Shown in pieces: positions 39,295-49,482 of a stretch of 64,000 nt of DNA (positions are counted from its first letter, which is position 1; every line of letters begins with the position of its first letter). The position numbers and the translations under genes are program-made. The DNA comes from Caenimonas soli (lineage in GTDB: Bacteria; Pseudomonadota; Gammaproteobacteria; Burkholderiales; Burkholderiaceae_C), in contig NZ_JABJVV010000023.1 of NCBI RefSeq assembly GCF_013155545.1, positions 1 through 64,000 on the forward strand, read 5' to 3'. Under the pieces are notes generated by a model. The model saw only the letters and a list, made by a program, of their open reading frames with translations, did not search any database and had not been told where the DNA came from.

Positions 39295-39321
39295 AAGCAT
39301 CCATACCAACGAGAGGAAGAC

Positions 39322-40284
39322 ATGAAACTCAAGACCACCCTCACCGCCCTCGCGGCCACCCTGGCGTTCGGCGCCTCGGCCACCGAATTCCGTTCTTCGG
39401 ACGTGCACAACAGCGACGACTATCCCACCGTCGCCGCGGTCAAGCATATGAGCGATCTCATCAAGCAGGCCAGCGGCGGCAAGCACTCCATCAAGGTCTT
39501 CAACAAGGGCGCGCTGGGCTCGGAGAAGGAAACCATCGATCAGGCCAAGATCGGCGCGCTGGACTTCACGCGAGTGAACATCAGCCCCATGAACGCCATC
39601 TGCCCCAAGACTCAGGTGCCGACCATGCCCTTCCTGTTCCGCTCGGTCGAGCATATGCGCAAGGTGCTGGATGGCCCGGTGGGCGACGAGATCCTCAAGG
39701 ACTGTGAGCCCTACGGCTTCGTCGGGCTGGCGTTCTACGATTCGGGCGCCCGCTCGATTTACGGCAAAAAGCCAGTGAAGGCTCTTGCCGACGCCAAGGG
39801 GATGAAGATCCGCGTCCAGCAGTCGGACCTGTGGGTGGCCCTCATCAGCGCCATGGGCGCCAACGCCACGCCCATGCCGATCGGCGAGGTGTACACGGGA
39901 CTGAAGACCGGCCTCATCGATGCCGCCGAAAACAACATCCCCTCTTACGACGGCTTCAAGCACTACGAGGCCGTGAAGTTCTACAGCCGGACCGAACACT
40001 CGATGGCGCCCGAGATGTTGCTGATGAGCAAGGTGGTGTACGACAAGCTGCCCGCCGCTGACCAGCAGATGATCCGCAAGGCGGCCAAGGATTCGGTGGC
40101 GTTCCAGCGCAAGAAGTGGGACGAGCAGGAGGCCAAGTCGCTCGCCGTGGTCAAGGCCGCCGGGGCCGAGATCGTCGAGGTGGACAAGGCTTCGTTCCAG
40201 AAGGCCATGGACCCCGTGTACGCGAAGTTCATCACCACGCCCGACCTGAAGCGCCTGGTCCAGGCCGTGCAGGACGCGAAGTAA
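39322..40284 (+). CDS. TRAP transporter substrate-binding protein (DctP type)
   Basis: The 320-aa periplasmic protein has a signal peptide ending FGASAT, then the DctP fold: [59 protein letters not shown] and [20 protein letters not shown] with the conserved Arg that pairs with the ligand carboxylate. The operon position suggests a uronate ligand. GAGAGGA precedes the ATG. The two membrane subunits follow immediately. Confidence 0.93.
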   Translation: MKLKTTLTALAATLAFGASATEFRSSDVHNSDDYPTVAAVKHMSDLIKQASGGKHSIKVFNKGALGSEKETIDQAKIGALDFTRVNISPMNAICPKTQVPTMPFLFRSVEHMRKVLDGPVGDEILKDCEPYGFVGLAFYDSGARSIYGKKPVKALADAKGMKIRVQQSDLWVALISAMGANATPMPIGEVYTGLKTGLIDAAENNIPSYDGFKHYEAVKFYSRTEHSMAPEMLLMSKVVYDKLPAADQQMIRKAAKDSVAFQRKKWDEQEAKSLAVVKAAGAEIVEVDKASFQKAMDPVYAKFITTPDLKRLVQAVQDAK

Positions 40285-40826
40285 TGACCTCGCAATCCGC
40301 GGCGGCGCCGGCAACGGCGGGGCCGCGCGTCTTCGCCTGGTACACCCGCCTGTGCGCCCTGCTGTCCAGGGTGAGCCTGATGCTGGCCGTGGCGCTGCTG
40401 ATCGGCGTCGTGCTGTGCGTTCAATGGCAGGTGATCGGCCGCTATGTCCTCAATGACACGCCCACCTGGGCCGAGGCGCTGGCGCTGCTGCTGGTGCTGT
40501 ACATGACGTCGCTGGGCGTGGCAGTGGGCGTGCGCGACGCCGGCCACATCGGCCTGGAGTCGCTCGCCACGCTGCTGCCAGAACATTGGCAGCGCAAGCT
40601 GGCCATCGTGGTGCACCTGCTGGTCGCCACCTTCGGCTTCCTCATGGCCAAGAGCGGCTGGCTCTGGGCAACGGGCAAGTGGAACGAGAAGAAGCCCATG
40701 CTCGGTGTCCCGGAAGGCGCGGACTACATCCCCCTGGTCGTGGCCGGCACGTTGATCGTGCTGTTCTGCGCCGAACACATCATCGCGCTCTTGCGCGGGC
40801 ACGAGGTAGCACCCGCATGGAACTGA
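40284..40826 (+). CDS. TRAP transporter small membrane subunit (DctQ type)
   Basis: The 180-aa protein has four hydrophobic helices. Typical DctQ segments are QWQVIGRYVLNDTPTWAEALA and VGVRDAGHIGLESLATLLP. It overlaps the DctP stop by one base (TAATG) and the DctM start by ten bases, so the three subunits are translated together. It bridges the binding protein and the large channel subunit in the inner membrane. Confidence 0.92.
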   Translation: MTSQSAAAPATAGPRVFAWYTRLCALLSRVSLMLAVALLIGVVLCVQWQVIGRYVLNDTPTWAEALALLLVLYMTSLGVAVGVRDAGHIGLESLATLLPEHWQRKLAIVVHLLVATFGFLMAKSGWLWATGKWNEKKPMLGVPEGADYIPLVVAGTLIVLFCAEHIIALLRGHEVAPAWN

Positions 40827-42112
40827 CCGTATTGGGCGTGAGCTTCGCGCTGCTGCTTCTGATGGGTGTGCCGGTGGCATTCGCCATTGGGCTGGCCTCC
40901 GTCGCAACCATCATGGCGGCGGGCCTGCCCACGGCGGTGGTGTTCCAGAAGATGGTCGGCGGGATGCAGGTGTTTTCCTTCCTGGCCATTCCCTTCTTCA
41001 TCTTCGCCGGCGAACTGATGCTCTACGGTGGGATCGCCGATCGCATCGTGCGCTTTGCCAACAGCCTGGTCGGCCACGTGCGCGGCGGCCTGGGCATGAG
41101 CAACGTCGTCGGCTGCACGCTGTTTGGCGGGGTGGCGGGCTCGCCGCTCGCCGACGTCTCGGCCATGGGCTCGGTGATGATTCCCCTCATGAAGAAGGAG
41201 GGTTATCACGCCGACTACGCCGTGAACGTGACCACCCACGCGGCGCTGGTGGGCGCGCTGATGCCGACCTCGCACAACATCATCATCTTCACGCTGGCGA
41301 CCACCGGCATCGCCTCGGTCAGCGTGCTCGGGCTGATCGTCGCCTGCCTGATCCCGGCGTTCATCCTCACGCTGTGCAACCTGGCGGCGGCCTACTTCGT
41401 GGCCGTCAAGCGCGGCTACCCCACGCGGGGCGATTTCGCGGGCTGGCATGAGGTGGCGCGCAGCCTCGCCGCCGCCCTGCCCGGCCTGCTGGTGATCTTC
41501 ATCATCCTGGGCGGCATCCTGTCGGGCGTATTCACCGCGACTGAATCCGCCGCCACGGCCGTGCTGTGGGCGTTGCTAGTCACCACGCTGGTGTACCGAT
41601 CCTTGTCGCGCAAGCATTTCCTGAAAGCGTGCGCCAAGGCCTGCAAGACGACCGGCGTGGTGCTGCTGCTGATCGGGATTTCGGCGGCATTCGGCTACTT
41701 CATGGCGCTGTACGAGGTGCCGCAAAAGACCGGCGAGCTCATGTCGACGGTGAGCCAGACACCGTGGGTGATCTTCCTCATGGTGAACGTGCTGCTGTTC
41801 GTCCTGGGTACCTTCCTGGACATGGCCGCCACCATCCTGATCTGCACCCCCATCTTCCTGCCCATCTGCGCCCACTACGGGATGAACCCCATGCAATTCG
41901 GCGTGATGATGCTGATCAACTGCGCGCTCGGACTGAACACCCCACCGGTGGGAACGACGCAGTTCGTAGGCTGTGCCATCGGCGGCGTCTCGGTGGGCAC
42001 CGTGATGCGCACCATCTGGCCGTTCTACGGCGCGCTGATCGCGGCCCTGCTGCTGGTGACCTATGTGCCCGCGTTCTCGCTGTGGCTGCCCTCCGTCGTA
42101 CTCGGCAAATAA
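40817..42112 (+). CDS. TRAP transporter large membrane subunit (DctM type)
   Basis: The 431-aa protein has about twelve membrane segments. DctM landmarks are LLLMGVPVAFAIGLASVATI, IPFFIFAGELMLYGGIADRI, NVVGCTLFGGVAGSPLADVSAMGS and GMNPMQFGVMMLINCALGLNTPPVGTT (the repeat-2 hairpin). It forms the sodium-driven channel of the tripartite uptake system. Confidence 0.95.
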   Translation: MELTVLGVSFALLLLMGVPVAFAIGLASVATIMAAGLPTAVVFQKMVGGMQVFSFLAIPFFIFAGELMLYGGIADRIVRFANSLVGHVRGGLGMSNVVGCTLFGGVAGSPLADVSAMGSVMIPLMKKEGYHADYAVNVTTHAALVGALMPTSHNIIIFTLATTGIASVSVLGLIVACLIPAFILTLCNLAAAYFVAVKRGYPTRGDFAGWHEVARSLAAALPGLLVIFIILGGILSGVFTATESAATAVLWALLVTTLVYRSLSRKHFLKACAKACKTTGVVLLLIGISAAFGYFMALYEVPQKTGELMSTVSQTPWVIFLMVNVLLFVLGTFLDMAATILICTPIFLPICAHYGMNPMQFGVMMLINCALGLNTPPVGTTQFVGCAIGGVSVGTVMRTIWPFYGALIAALLLVTYVPAFSLWLPSVVLGK

Positions 42113-42125
42113 AGGAATCACGTCC

Positions 42126-42929
42126 ATGGAAACCGCAACCACAGCCTCTCTCGCCGCCATCGCCCTGCCCGACCTGCGCGGTCGGGTAGCGCTGGTGACC
42201 GGCGCCAGCACCGGCATCGGTGCAGCCGTGGCCCGCGCCTTCGGGGCACAAGGCATGAAGGTGGCAGTGCACTACAACCAGTCCGAAGGGCCGGCTAACG
42301 AGGTGGCCGAAGCGGTTCGCAAGGCGGGTGGCGAGGCCCTGCTGGTGAAGGCCGACGTGCGCGACAGCGCGGCGATCCGGCAGGCCGTCGCCGAGGTGCT
42401 GAAGGCCTTCGGCCGCATCGACATCCTGGTCAACAATGCCGGTGGCCTGGTCAAGCGCGTGCCCGTAGCCGAGTTCACCGACGAACTCTTCGATGAGGTG
42501 CTCCACATCAACGCCCGCTCCATGCTGGCCTTCTGCCGCGAGGTGGTGCCGTCGATGAGGACCCAGGGGACGGGCGGCAGCATCATCAACGTCACCTCCG
42601 TCGCGGCCCGCCATGGCGGCGGCCCGGGCGCCTTCATCTACGCCGGATCCAAAGGATTCGTCAGCACGGCCACGCGGGGCCTGGCCAAGGAGCTGGTGGC
42701 CGATCGCATCCGTGTCAACGCGGTGGCGCCCGGCGTCATCCAGACCCCTTTCCACGACCGCTTCTCCACGCCGCAGATGCTCGAGTCGTTCAAGGCCGGC
42801 ATCCCGATGGCTCGCATCGGCAGCGCCGACGAATGCGTGGGCGCCTTCCTCTACTTCGCCTCGGAAACACTGTCGGGCTACGTGACCGGGCAGATCATCG
42901 ACGTCAACGGCGGCCAGTACATGCCTTGA
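42126..42929 (+). CDS. SDR-family oxidoreductase, sugar-alcohol/3-oxoacyl reductase-like
   Basis: The 267-aa classical SDR has GRVALVTGASTGIGAAVARAF, VNNAGGLVKRVPVAEFTDEL, the Ser in INVTSVAARHGGGPGAF, the Tyr/Lys pair in YAGSKGFVSTATRGLAKEL and the ending GYVTGQIIDVNGGQYMP. It starts thirteen bases after the DctM gene. In this operon it probably oxidises or reduces a sugar acid; the exact substrate is not readable. A GGA site precedes the ATG. Confidence 0.88.
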   Translation: METATTASLAAIALPDLRGRVALVTGASTGIGAAVARAFGAQGMKVAVHYNQSEGPANEVAEAVRKAGGEALLVKADVRDSAAIRQAVAEVLKAFGRIDILVNNAGGLVKRVPVAEFTDELFDEVLHINARSMLAFCREVVPSMRTQGTGGSIINVTSVAARHGGGPGAFIYAGSKGFVSTATRGLAKELVADRIRVNAVAPGVIQTPFHDRFSTPQMLESFKAGIPMARIGSADECVGAFLYFASETLSGYVTGQIIDVNGGQYMP

Positions 42930-42968
42930 GTTGCGGGTTTGCGGTGTTAACGGCGTATGCTCCCGCCA

Positions 42969-44480
42969 ATGAAACGCCTGCTCTGTCTCGTTGCCCTCCT
43001 CAGTGCCGCCGCGGGCGTTCTCGCAGACGAGCCGCTGCGCATCGGCTCCAAGCGATTCACCGAGTCGTACATCCTGGCGCAGCTGATGGCGCAGGTGGCG
43101 GCGCCCAAACTGCCGACCACGCCGGAAGTCAAGCAGGGCCTGGGGAACACCGCCATCGTCTACGAAGCGCTGCGCTCGGGCAGCATCGACATATACCCGG
43201 AATACGCGGGCACGATCGCCTTGGAAATCCTCAAGAGTCCCAAGCCCATGGAGCTGCAGGCGATGAACCAGGCACTGGCGCCGCTGGGCCTGGGTGCCGC
43301 GATTCCGCTGGGCTTCAACGACGGCTATGCGCTGGCCCTGCGCGCCGCCGACGCCAAGCAACTAGGCATCCGGACACTCAGCGACCTGGCCCGCCATCCC
43401 GAGCTCAAGCTGGGCCTGTCCAACGAATTCATCGGCCGCGCCGACGGCTGGAAGGGCTTGGCCGCCCACTACGGCCTGCGCCACGCGCCCACCGGGCTGG
43501 ACCACGGCCTGGCCTATGACGCCATCGCGGGCAAGCAGGTGGACGTGATCGACATCTATACCACCGACGCCAAGATCGGCCACCTGGGCCTCACCGTGCT
43601 GCGGGACGACAAAGCCTACTTTCCGCGCTATGACGCGCTGGTGCTGTACCGGCTGGATGTGCCGCAGCGCTTTCCCGCGGCTTGGGCCGCGCTGCAGCAG
43701 CTGGCCGGCCGCATCGACGAGGACGCGATGATCGCGATGAATGCGCAGGCCGAATTGCAGGGCGTGGCCTTCGACGCGATTGCGCGCGACTTCCTGGCCG
43801 GGACGCAAGGGCCTGCCGGCGCCGGCGCACGCGGCTTCTGGGCCAAGCTGTTCGCACCCGACCTGTGGCGGCTGGCCTGGCAGCATCTGGGGCTGGTAGC
43901 GGCCTCGGTGGTGGCTGCCGCGCTGGTGGCGATTCCGCTGGCGGTGGCGAGCTTCGCCCACCCGCGGCTGCGCGCCTTGCTGCTGGGCGTCACCGGCCTG
44001 CTGCAGACCGTGCCTTCGCTGGCATTGCTGGCCATCCTGATCTCATTGCTGGGCGCCATCGGCGTGGTGCCGGCGCTGCTGGCGCTCACGCTCTATGCCC
44101 TGCTGCCCATCATGCGCAATACCGTCACCGGCCTGGCCGAGGTGCCGAAAGGCCTGCGCGAAGCCGCCACGGCGCTGGGCATGACGGCGCGCCAGCGCAT
44201 GCGCCTGGTCGAACTTCCGCTCGCCTTGCCCACGGTCATCGCCGGGCTGCGCATCGCCACCACCATTGCCATCGGCACCGCCACCATCGCGGCCTTCATC
44301 GGTGCGGGCGGCTTCGGCGAGCGCATCGTGACCGGCCTGGCGCTCAACGACAGCGGCCTGCTGCTGGCCGGCGCCATCCCTGCCGCGGCCCTGGCCCTGC
44401 TGAGCGAAGCGCTGTTCGAGCTTGCCGAGCGCGCCATCCACCGCCGCTCCGGCCGCACGGATTCCGCGCATGGCCGCTGA
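42969..44480 (+). CDS. Osmoprotectant-type ABC transporter: binding protein fused to permease
   Basis: The 503-aa fusion starts with a signal peptide (LLCLVALLSAAAGVLADE). A type-2 binding domain of the OpuAC/ProX group spans about 25-280 (LRIGSKRFTESYILAQLMAQ, LGNTAIVYEALRSGSIDIYPEY). A six-helix permease follows (about 300-490), with the coupling motif GLAEVPKGLREAATALGMTARQRMRLVELPLALP. In-frame ATG codons at 42957 and 42969 are both possible. The partner ATPase is missing on both sides. Glycine betaine or a related compound is the family ligand. Confidence 0.88.
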   Translation: MKRLLCLVALLSAAAGVLADEPLRIGSKRFTESYILAQLMAQVAAPKLPTTPEVKQGLGNTAIVYEALRSGSIDIYPEYAGTIALEILKSPKPMELQAMNQALAPLGLGAAIPLGFNDGYALALRAADAKQLGIRTLSDLARHPELKLGLSNEFIGRADGWKGLAAHYGLRHAPTGLDHGLAYDAIAGKQVDVIDIYTTDAKIGHLGLTVLRDDKAYFPRYDALVLYRLDVPQRFPAAWAALQQLAGRIDEDAMIAMNAQAELQGVAFDAIARDFLAGTQGPAGAGARGFWAKLFAPDLWRLAWQHLGLVAASVVAAALVAIPLAVASFAHPRLRALLLGVTGLLQTVPSLALLAILISLLGAIGVVPALLALTLYALLPIMRNTVTGLAEVPKGLREAATALGMTARQRMRLVELPLALPTVIAGLRIATTIAIGTATIAAFIGAGGFGERIVTGLALNDSGLLLAGAIPAAALALLSEALFELAERAIHRRSGRTDSAHGR

Positions 44481-44757
44481 CCCCGTGTCGCAACAGACGC
44501 CGACCAGTGGACTCGAGAAGGTCCTGCCCATCCTTTCCATCTTCACCATGGTGATGACGGTACCCCAGGTGTGGGCCGTCTGGACGACCGAAAGCGTCGA
44601 AGGCGTGTCGCTACTGTCCTGGAGCGCCTACCTGCTGGCGGCCTGCCTCTGGTTCGTCCACGGACTGCGCAAGCGCGACAAGACAATCTACCTCGCGTGC
44701 ATTGGTTGGATTGTCCTGAATGGCGCGGTGGTCGCCGGCGCGCTTCTACGCAACTAG
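44470..44757 (+). CDS. SemiSWEET-type transporter (PQ-loop, three helices)
   Basis: The 95-aa protein has three membrane helices and the PQ-loop signature TMVMTVPQVWAVWTTESVEG near residues 25-44, followed by SLLSWSAYLLAACLWFVHGL. Bacterial SemiSWEETs are about 90-100 aa and work as dimers to pass sugars down their gradient. The start ATG lies inside the end of the preceding fusion gene (11-base overlap), so the two are probably co-translated. It is convergent with the DapA-like gene, their stops overlapping by four bases. Confidence 0.85.
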   Translation: MAADPVSQQTPTSGLEKVLPILSIFTMVMTVPQVWAVWTTESVEGVSLLSWSAYLLAACLWFVHGLRKRDKTIYLACIGWIVLNGAVVAGALLRN

Positions 44758-45674
44758 CGCGCCCAGCGTAACACCAGCGCATCGAGCCGGCGGGCCGTCT
44801 CGATCAACAGGGCGCGGCTGTCGGGGTGGATCTCCGGGAACGGATGGCGCGGCGCCTCGCAGGCGATCACCCCACCCTCCTTCATCAGCGATTTGGCCGC
44901 CAGCGGGCCGCACTGGCGGTTCTCGATGTTGATCAATGGCAGCCAGCGTTCGTATGCAGCGATCGCCTCGTCGCGCCGGCCTGCGCGGTAGACGTCCAGG
45001 ATCGGCCGGATGCCGTCGGGGAAGCCGCCACCGGTCATGGCGCCGGTCGCGCCGGCGTCCAGGTCGGGCAGCAAGGTGATGGCTTCCTCGCCATCCCAGG
45101 GCCCCTCGATCGCGTCGCCGCCCAGGCGGATCAGCTCGCGCAGCTTGGCGGCCGCGCCCGCCGTCTCGATCTTGAAGTAGGCGACATGCTCGATTTCCTT
45201 GGCCATGCGCGCCAGGAAGGCGGCGGACAACGGAGTGCCGGCCGCCGGCGCGTCCTGGATCATGATCGGGATGTCGACCGCGTCGGACAGGCGCGAGTAG
45301 AACTCGTAGATCTTCGGCTCGCCCACCCGGAAGGTGGCGCCGTGATAGGGCGGCATCACCATCAGCATGGCGGCGCCCATGTCCTGCGCGCGGCGGCTGC
45401 GTTCGGCGCAGACGCGGGTGCTGAAATGGGTGGTGGTCACGATGACCGGCACGCGGCCGGCCACATGCTCGAGGATGGTGCGGGTGAGCAGCTCGCGCTC
45501 GTCGTCGGCCAGCAGGAACTGCTCCGAAAAATTCGCCAGGATGCACAGCCCGTCGGAACCGGCGTCGATCATGAAATCGACGCAGCGCTTCTGGCTTGCG
45601 AGGTCGAGCTCACCCGATTCGGTGAAGGGTGTGGGAACGACGGGGAAGAGCCCCCGGTAGCGGGCGGTGATCAT
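44754..45674 (-). CDS. DapA-family aldolase/dehydratase, sugar-acid type
   Basis: The 306-aa TIM-barrel enzyme has RYRGLFPVVPTPFTESGELD at the start and the Schiff-base lysine probably in HVAYFKIETAG (about 165). LANFSEQFLLADDERELLT stands where DapA has its GTTGE segment, so true lysine-pathway function is unlikely. Relatives degrade keto-deoxy sugar acids (KdgD-like or keto-deoxyarabonate dehydratase). It is the last gene of an operon with GarD-like and enolase-type dehydratases, whose keto-deoxy product it would use. Confidence 0.85.
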   Translation of the reverse strand: MITARYRGLFPVVPTPFTESGELDLASQKRCVDFMIDAGSDGLCILANFSEQFLLADDERELLTRTILEHVAGRVPVIVTTTHFSTRVCAERSRRAQDMGAAMLMVMPPYHGATFRVGEPKIYEFYSRLSDAVDIPIMIQDAPAAGTPLSAAFLARMAKEIEHVAYFKIETAGAAAKLRELIRLGGDAIEGPWDGEEAITLLPDLDAGATGAMTGGGFPDGIRPILDVYRAGRRDEAIAAYERWLPLINIENRQCGPLAAKSLMKEGGVIACEAPRHPFPEIHPDSRALLIETARRLDALVLRWAR

Positions 45675-45697
45675 GAGTTATGTTGCCGGATCGTGCG

Positions 45698-47245
45698 TCA
45701 GGTGATGACGCTGAGTTGCCAGGGAACGAACTCCTGCTGGCCATAGCCATGGAGTTCACTGCGCGAGGGCCGCCCCGATGCCGTTTCCAGCATCAGCGCG
45801 AACAGGTCGGCCCCCAGCTCGTCGATGGTTCTTGTGCCGTCCAGGACCTCGCCGCAATTGAGGTCCATGTCGTCGGACTGCCGCTGCCACAACGCCGTAT
45901 TGGTGGCCAGCTTGACCGACGGCGAAGGCGCGCAGCCGTAGGCCGAGCCGCGGCCGGTGGTAAAGCAGATCAGGTTGGCGCCGCCCGCCACCTGGCCGGT
46001 CGCGGAGATCGGGTCATAGCCCGGCGTATCCATGAACACCAGGCCGCGCGAGCGCACCGGCTGCGCGTACTCGAACACGTCGACCAGGTTGGTGGAGCCG
46101 GCCTTGGCGATGCCGCCGAGCGACTTTTCCAGCACGGTGGTGAGGCCGCCGGCCTTGTTGCCCGCGGACGGATTGTTGTCCATGGCGGCGCCGTTGCGCG
46201 CGCAATAAGCCTCCCACCAGCGGATGCGCTCCAGGAGCTTGTGGCCGACCTCGGGCGTCTGCGCCCGGCGGGTCAACAGGTGCTCGGCGCCGTAGATCTC
46301 GGGAGTCTCCGAAAGGATGGCCGTGCCGCCGTGCTGCACCAGCCGGTCGACGGCGGCGCCCAGCACCGGGTTGGCGGAGATGCCGGAATAGCCATCCGAG
46401 CCGCCGCACTGCAGGCCGATGACCAGGTGGCTGGCCGGAACCGGCTGGCGCCTCACCTCGTTGGCGCGCGGCAGCATCTCCTCGATCTGCGCGATGCCCC
46501 GTTCGATGGTGAGCGTGGTGCCACCGGTGTCCTGGATGTTGAAGCTGCGCAGGCGATCGCTGTTCTGCAAGCCCTGCGTCGCCAGCAGGCGGGAGATCTG
46601 GTTGGTCTCGCAGCCCAGGCCGATGACCAGGACGCCGGCGAAATTGGGGTGGCAGGCGTAGCCGCCCAGCGTACGCTGGAGGATGGCCAGGCCCTCGCCC
46701 TCGGGGTCGATAGCGCAGCCCGCGCCGTGCGTGAGCGCAACCACGCCGTCCACGTTGGGATACGCTGCCAGCCGCTCCGGGAAGATGTCGCGGCGAAAGC
46801 GGTCGGCGATCGCGCGCGCCACCGTGGCGGAGCAGTTGACCGAGGTCAGGATGCCGATGTAGTTGCGCGTCGCGACCCGGCCGTCCTCGCGCACGATGCC
46901 CGCGAAAGTTGCCGGCTCCTTGGCATACACGGTCGGGCGCGCCTCGGCGCCATGCGCATGATCGCGCGTGAAGTCCGAGATCGCGAGGTTGTGCGTGTGG
47001 ACGTGCTGGCCGGCGCGGATAGCCTGGCTGGCGAAACCGATGATCTGCCCGTAGCGGCGGACGGGCTCGCCCGCGGCAATCGCCCGGGTAGCCATCTTGT
47101 GTCCCGGCGGGATCAGGCCGGCCACGGCCGCCCCCTCGGCTGCGATGTGCGTGCCCGAGACCAGCTGGTCGAGCGAGATGACCACGTCGTCCGCCGGATG
47201 CAGGCGGATGGTGCGGGCGCTGGGGATGGCGGAGCGGGCATTCAT
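45698..47245 (-). CDS. UxaA/GarD-family altronate/galactarate dehydratase-like
   Basis: The 515-aa protein has an N-terminal SAF domain (about 10-100; [19 protein letters not shown]). The large UxaA/GarD catalytic part follows, with [60 protein letters not shown] and [13 protein letters not shown]. These iron-dependent enzymes dehydrate altronate or galactarate to keto-deoxy acids. It overlaps the enolase-type dehydratase gene upstream by four bases. Which aldarate or aldonate it uses is not decided by sequence. Confidence 0.88.
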   Translation of the reverse strand: MNARSAIPSARTIRLHPADDVVISLDQLVSGTHIAAEGAAVAGLIPPGHKMATRAIAAGEPVRRYGQIIGFASQAIRAGQHVHTHNLAISDFTRDHAHGAEARPTVYAKEPATFAGIVREDGRVATRNYIGILTSVNCSATVARAIADRFRRDIFPERLAAYPNVDGVVALTHGAGCAIDPEGEGLAILQRTLGGYACHPNFAGVLVIGLGCETNQISRLLATQGLQNSDRLRSFNIQDTGGTTLTIERGIAQIEEMLPRANEVRRQPVPASHLVIGLQCGGSDGYSGISANPVLGAAVDRLVQHGGTAILSETPEIYGAEHLLTRRAQTPEVGHKLLERIRWWEAYCARNGAAMDNNPSAGNKAGGLTTVLEKSLGGIAKAGSTNLVDVFEYAQPVRSRGLVFMDTPGYDPISATGQVAGGANLICFTTGRGSAYGCAPSPSVKLATNTALWQRQSDDMDLNCGEVLDGTRTIDELGADLFALMLETASGRPSRSELHGYGQQEFVPWQLSVIT

Positions 47246-48414
47246 TCGATGATGTTGAAGTCCTTGAGGAACTCCGTCTTGAGTGTCAGGCCGAGACCCG
47301 GTTTGTTGTCGTCGAGTTGCAGGAAGCCGTTATCGGCCACCGGTTCGCCGTCGAAGATGTAGTAGAACAATTCGTTGCCCACTTCGACGTCGAACATCGG
47401 GAAGTACTCGCTCATGGGCGAGGCCAGCGTGCTCATGGTCAGGTGGTAGTTGTGCATCTGGCCGGCGTGCGGGATGACGGGCACGCTGTAGGCCTCGCAC
47501 AGCGCATTGATCTTGTGCGCCGCCGTGATGCCGCCCACGCGGTTGGTGTCGTATTGCACCACGCTAACGGCCTTGCGGTCCAGCAATTGCTTGAAGCCCA
47601 GCAGCGAATACTCGTGCTCGCCGCCCGAGATCGGGATACTGGTGAGCTGGTTCAACTCGGCATAGCCGTCGATGTCGTCGGCGATCACGGGCTCTTCCAC
47701 CCAGCGCGGCTGGAATTTCTCCAGCTTGGGCAGGATGCGCTTGGCGTATTCCAGCGTCCAGCCCATGTAGCACTCGAGCATCAGGTCGTTGTCGTAGCCG
47801 ATCACTTCGCGGATGGCTTCCACCGCCTTCAGGTTCTCCGCCACGCCCTTGGTGCCGTGGGCCGGGCCATAGCCGAAGCGCGACTTGAACATGGTGAAGC
47901 CCTGCTTCATGTACTTCTCGGCCTCTGCCTGCATCTCCTTGATGTCCGTGCGGTACAGCTTGGAGTAGTAGCAGGGAATCTCTTCCTTGGTGCGGCCGCC
48001 CAGCAACTTGAACACCGGCTTGCCGACGCTTTTGCCCAGGATGTCCCAGATCGCGATGTCGATGGCCGAGATCGTGGCCATGGTGATGCCCTTGCGGCCC
48101 CAGGCGTGCGTACCGCGGTACATGCGCTGGAACAGGTATTCGTAGTCCCAGGGGTCCTGGCCCAGCACCAGCGGCGTCAGGTACTCGTCGATGATGGCCT
48201 TGGCGATCTTCGGAGCCAGGGCGACGTTGCCGAGACCCACGATGCCCGTGTCGGTCTCGATCTCGACGACCGTCCAGGAGTGGAAGCGGAAGGTACTCAT
48301 GGTCTCGCTGTTCGAATACAGCAGGTCCATGGCGTTGGAGCAGAAGTTGCCCTGGGGCGGAACGGTCTTGCCCTTCCATTCAAAAACGCGGGCGCGTACG
48401 GATTTGATCTTCAT
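47242..48414 (-). CDS. Enolase-superfamily sugar-acid dehydratase (rhamnonate dehydratase-like)
   Basis: The 390-aa mandelate-racemase-group enzyme has a capping domain, then the barrel. The acid/base Lys is probably in [14 protein letters not shown]. Metal ligands are in [10 protein letters not shown] (Glu), [10 protein letters not shown] (Glu) and ISGGEHEYS (Glu), and the catalytic His is in [15 protein letters not shown]. This arrangement fits the rhamnonate dehydratase subgroup better than galactarolactone cycloisomerase. The start [16 protein letters not shown] was preferred over an in-frame upstream extension. It dehydrates an aldonate or aldarate; the sugar is uncertain. Confidence 0.87.
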   Translation of the reverse strand: MKIKSVRARVFEWKGKTVPPQGNFCSNAMDLLYSNSETMSTFRFHSWTVVEIETDTGIVGLGNVALAPKIAKAIIDEYLTPLVLGQDPWDYEYLFQRMYRGTHAWGRKGITMATISAIDIAIWDILGKSVGKPVFKLLGGRTKEEIPCYYSKLYRTDIKEMQAEAEKYMKQGFTMFKSRFGYGPAHGTKGVAENLKAVEAIREVIGYDNDLMLECYMGWTLEYAKRILPKLEKFQPRWVEEPVIADDIDGYAELNQLTSIPISGGEHEYSLLGFKQLLDRKAVSVVQYDTNRVGGITAAHKINALCEAYSVPVIPHAGQMHNYHLTMSTLASPMSEYFPMFDVEVGNELFYYIFDGEPVADNGFLQLDDNKPGLGLTLKTEFLKDFNIIE

Positions 48415-48433
48415 GTCGAGGTTCCTTGGGTTC

Positions 48434-49477
48434 TCAAACGAGGGAGCTGTTGCGCAAGGTCGCGCCCATGCGGGCGGCAATGCGAAAGGCGTTGTAGGTG
48501 GCGTTGACATCGGCGATGCCTTTTCCCGCGATGTCGTAGGCCGTGCCATGGGCCGGGGTCGTGATGGGCACCGGCAGTCCGCCCTGCACCGTCACGCCTT
48601 TGCTGAAACCCATCAGTTTGATGGCGATCTGGCCCTGGTCGTGGTACATGGTGACGATGGCCTGGTATTGACCGTCGCGCGCCTTCAGAAAAATGGTGTC
48701 CGCGGGATAGGGGCCGTCCACCGGGAATCCTTCTGCCGCGAGCTCACGCACGGCCGGCTCGATGATCTCCACCTCCTCCCGGCCACAGGTTCCGCCGTCG
48801 CCGCCGTGGGGATTGAATGCCGCCACAGCGACCTTCGGCTCCGCCACGCCGGCGGCCTGGAGCGAACGGTAGATCAGGCGCGTGGCGCTCTTGATGCGGT
48901 CCTTGCTCAGGAAGCTGGGCGCATCCTTCAGCGGAATGTGCGACGAGACTCGCGAGGTCCACAAGTCACCCAGCGTGTTGAATTCGCAGAAGTAGCCTTG
49001 CGCGCCCAGGTATTCGGCGAAATGGTGCAGTTCGTCCTCGTGCCGCAGGCCCCCCTGCTTCATCGCGAACTTGTTCAGCGGCGCGAAACAGATGGCATCG
49101 ACCTCGCGGCGCTTGGCGGCATCCATGCAGGTGTTGAGAATGGCCAGCACCGACTTGCCGCAGGGCGCTTGGGCCACGCCGCGCTGGACCTGGCTGGGCG
49201 CCACGGTGTCCACCGGCAACCATGCCGGCACCGCCGGATTGGCCCGGCCCCGAACCTGGGCAAAGCTCTGGACCGGCGTGGTGGCGACCTGCACACCGGC
49301 GACCTGCTGGCCCTCGGCCCACAGCCAGGCGTCGCCGGTCAGCACGATATTGGCATGCTGGACGGAATCGGTCTGCCCCAGCAGCCGCGCGATCAGCTCC
49401 GGCCCGATACCGGCGGCATCGCCCAGCGTCAGGACCACGACGGGGAGCTCGGAAGGATTCAGTTGGTCGTCGCGCAT
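48434..49477 (-). CDS. PdxA-family dehydrogenase (PdxA2-like)
   Basis: The 347-aa protein has the PdxA landmarks [53 protein letters not shown] (metal His), [14 protein letters not shown] and [15 protein letters not shown]. True PdxA acts in pyridoxal-phosphate synthesis, but catabolic PdxA2 paralogs oxidise phosphorylated four-carbon sugar acids or aromatic diols. Its place in a sugar-acid operon favours the catabolic role. The ATG chosen lies five bases after the Bug stop; a TTG three codons upstream is less likely. Confidence 0.88.
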   Translation of the reverse strand: MRDDQLNPSELPVVVLTLGDAAGIGPELIARLLGQTDSVQHANIVLTGDAWLWAEGQQVAGVQVATTPVQSFAQVRGRANPAVPAWLPVDTVAPSQVQRGVAQAPCGKSVLAILNTCMDAAKRREVDAICFAPLNKFAMKQGGLRHEDELHHFAEYLGAQGYFCEFNTLGDLWTSRVSSHIPLKDAPSFLSKDRIKSATRLIYRSLQAAGVAEPKVAVAAFNPHGGDGGTCGREEVEIIEPAVRELAAEGFPVDGPYPADTIFLKARDGQYQAIVTMYHDQGQIAIKLMGFSKGVTVQGGLPVPITTPAHGTAYDIAGKGIADVNATYNAFRIAARMGATLRNSSLV

Positions 49478-49482
49478 GCTGC

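Noticed and set aside
45680-47362. A 560-codon plus-strand frame opposite the GarD-like gene
   Set aside because: Antisense shadow without ribosome site or motifs.
48434-49477. True pdxA of vitamin B6 synthesis
   Set aside because: It sits in a sugar-acid operon and the usual pdxA neighbours (ksgA, surA) are absent; the PdxA2-type catabolic role is more likely.
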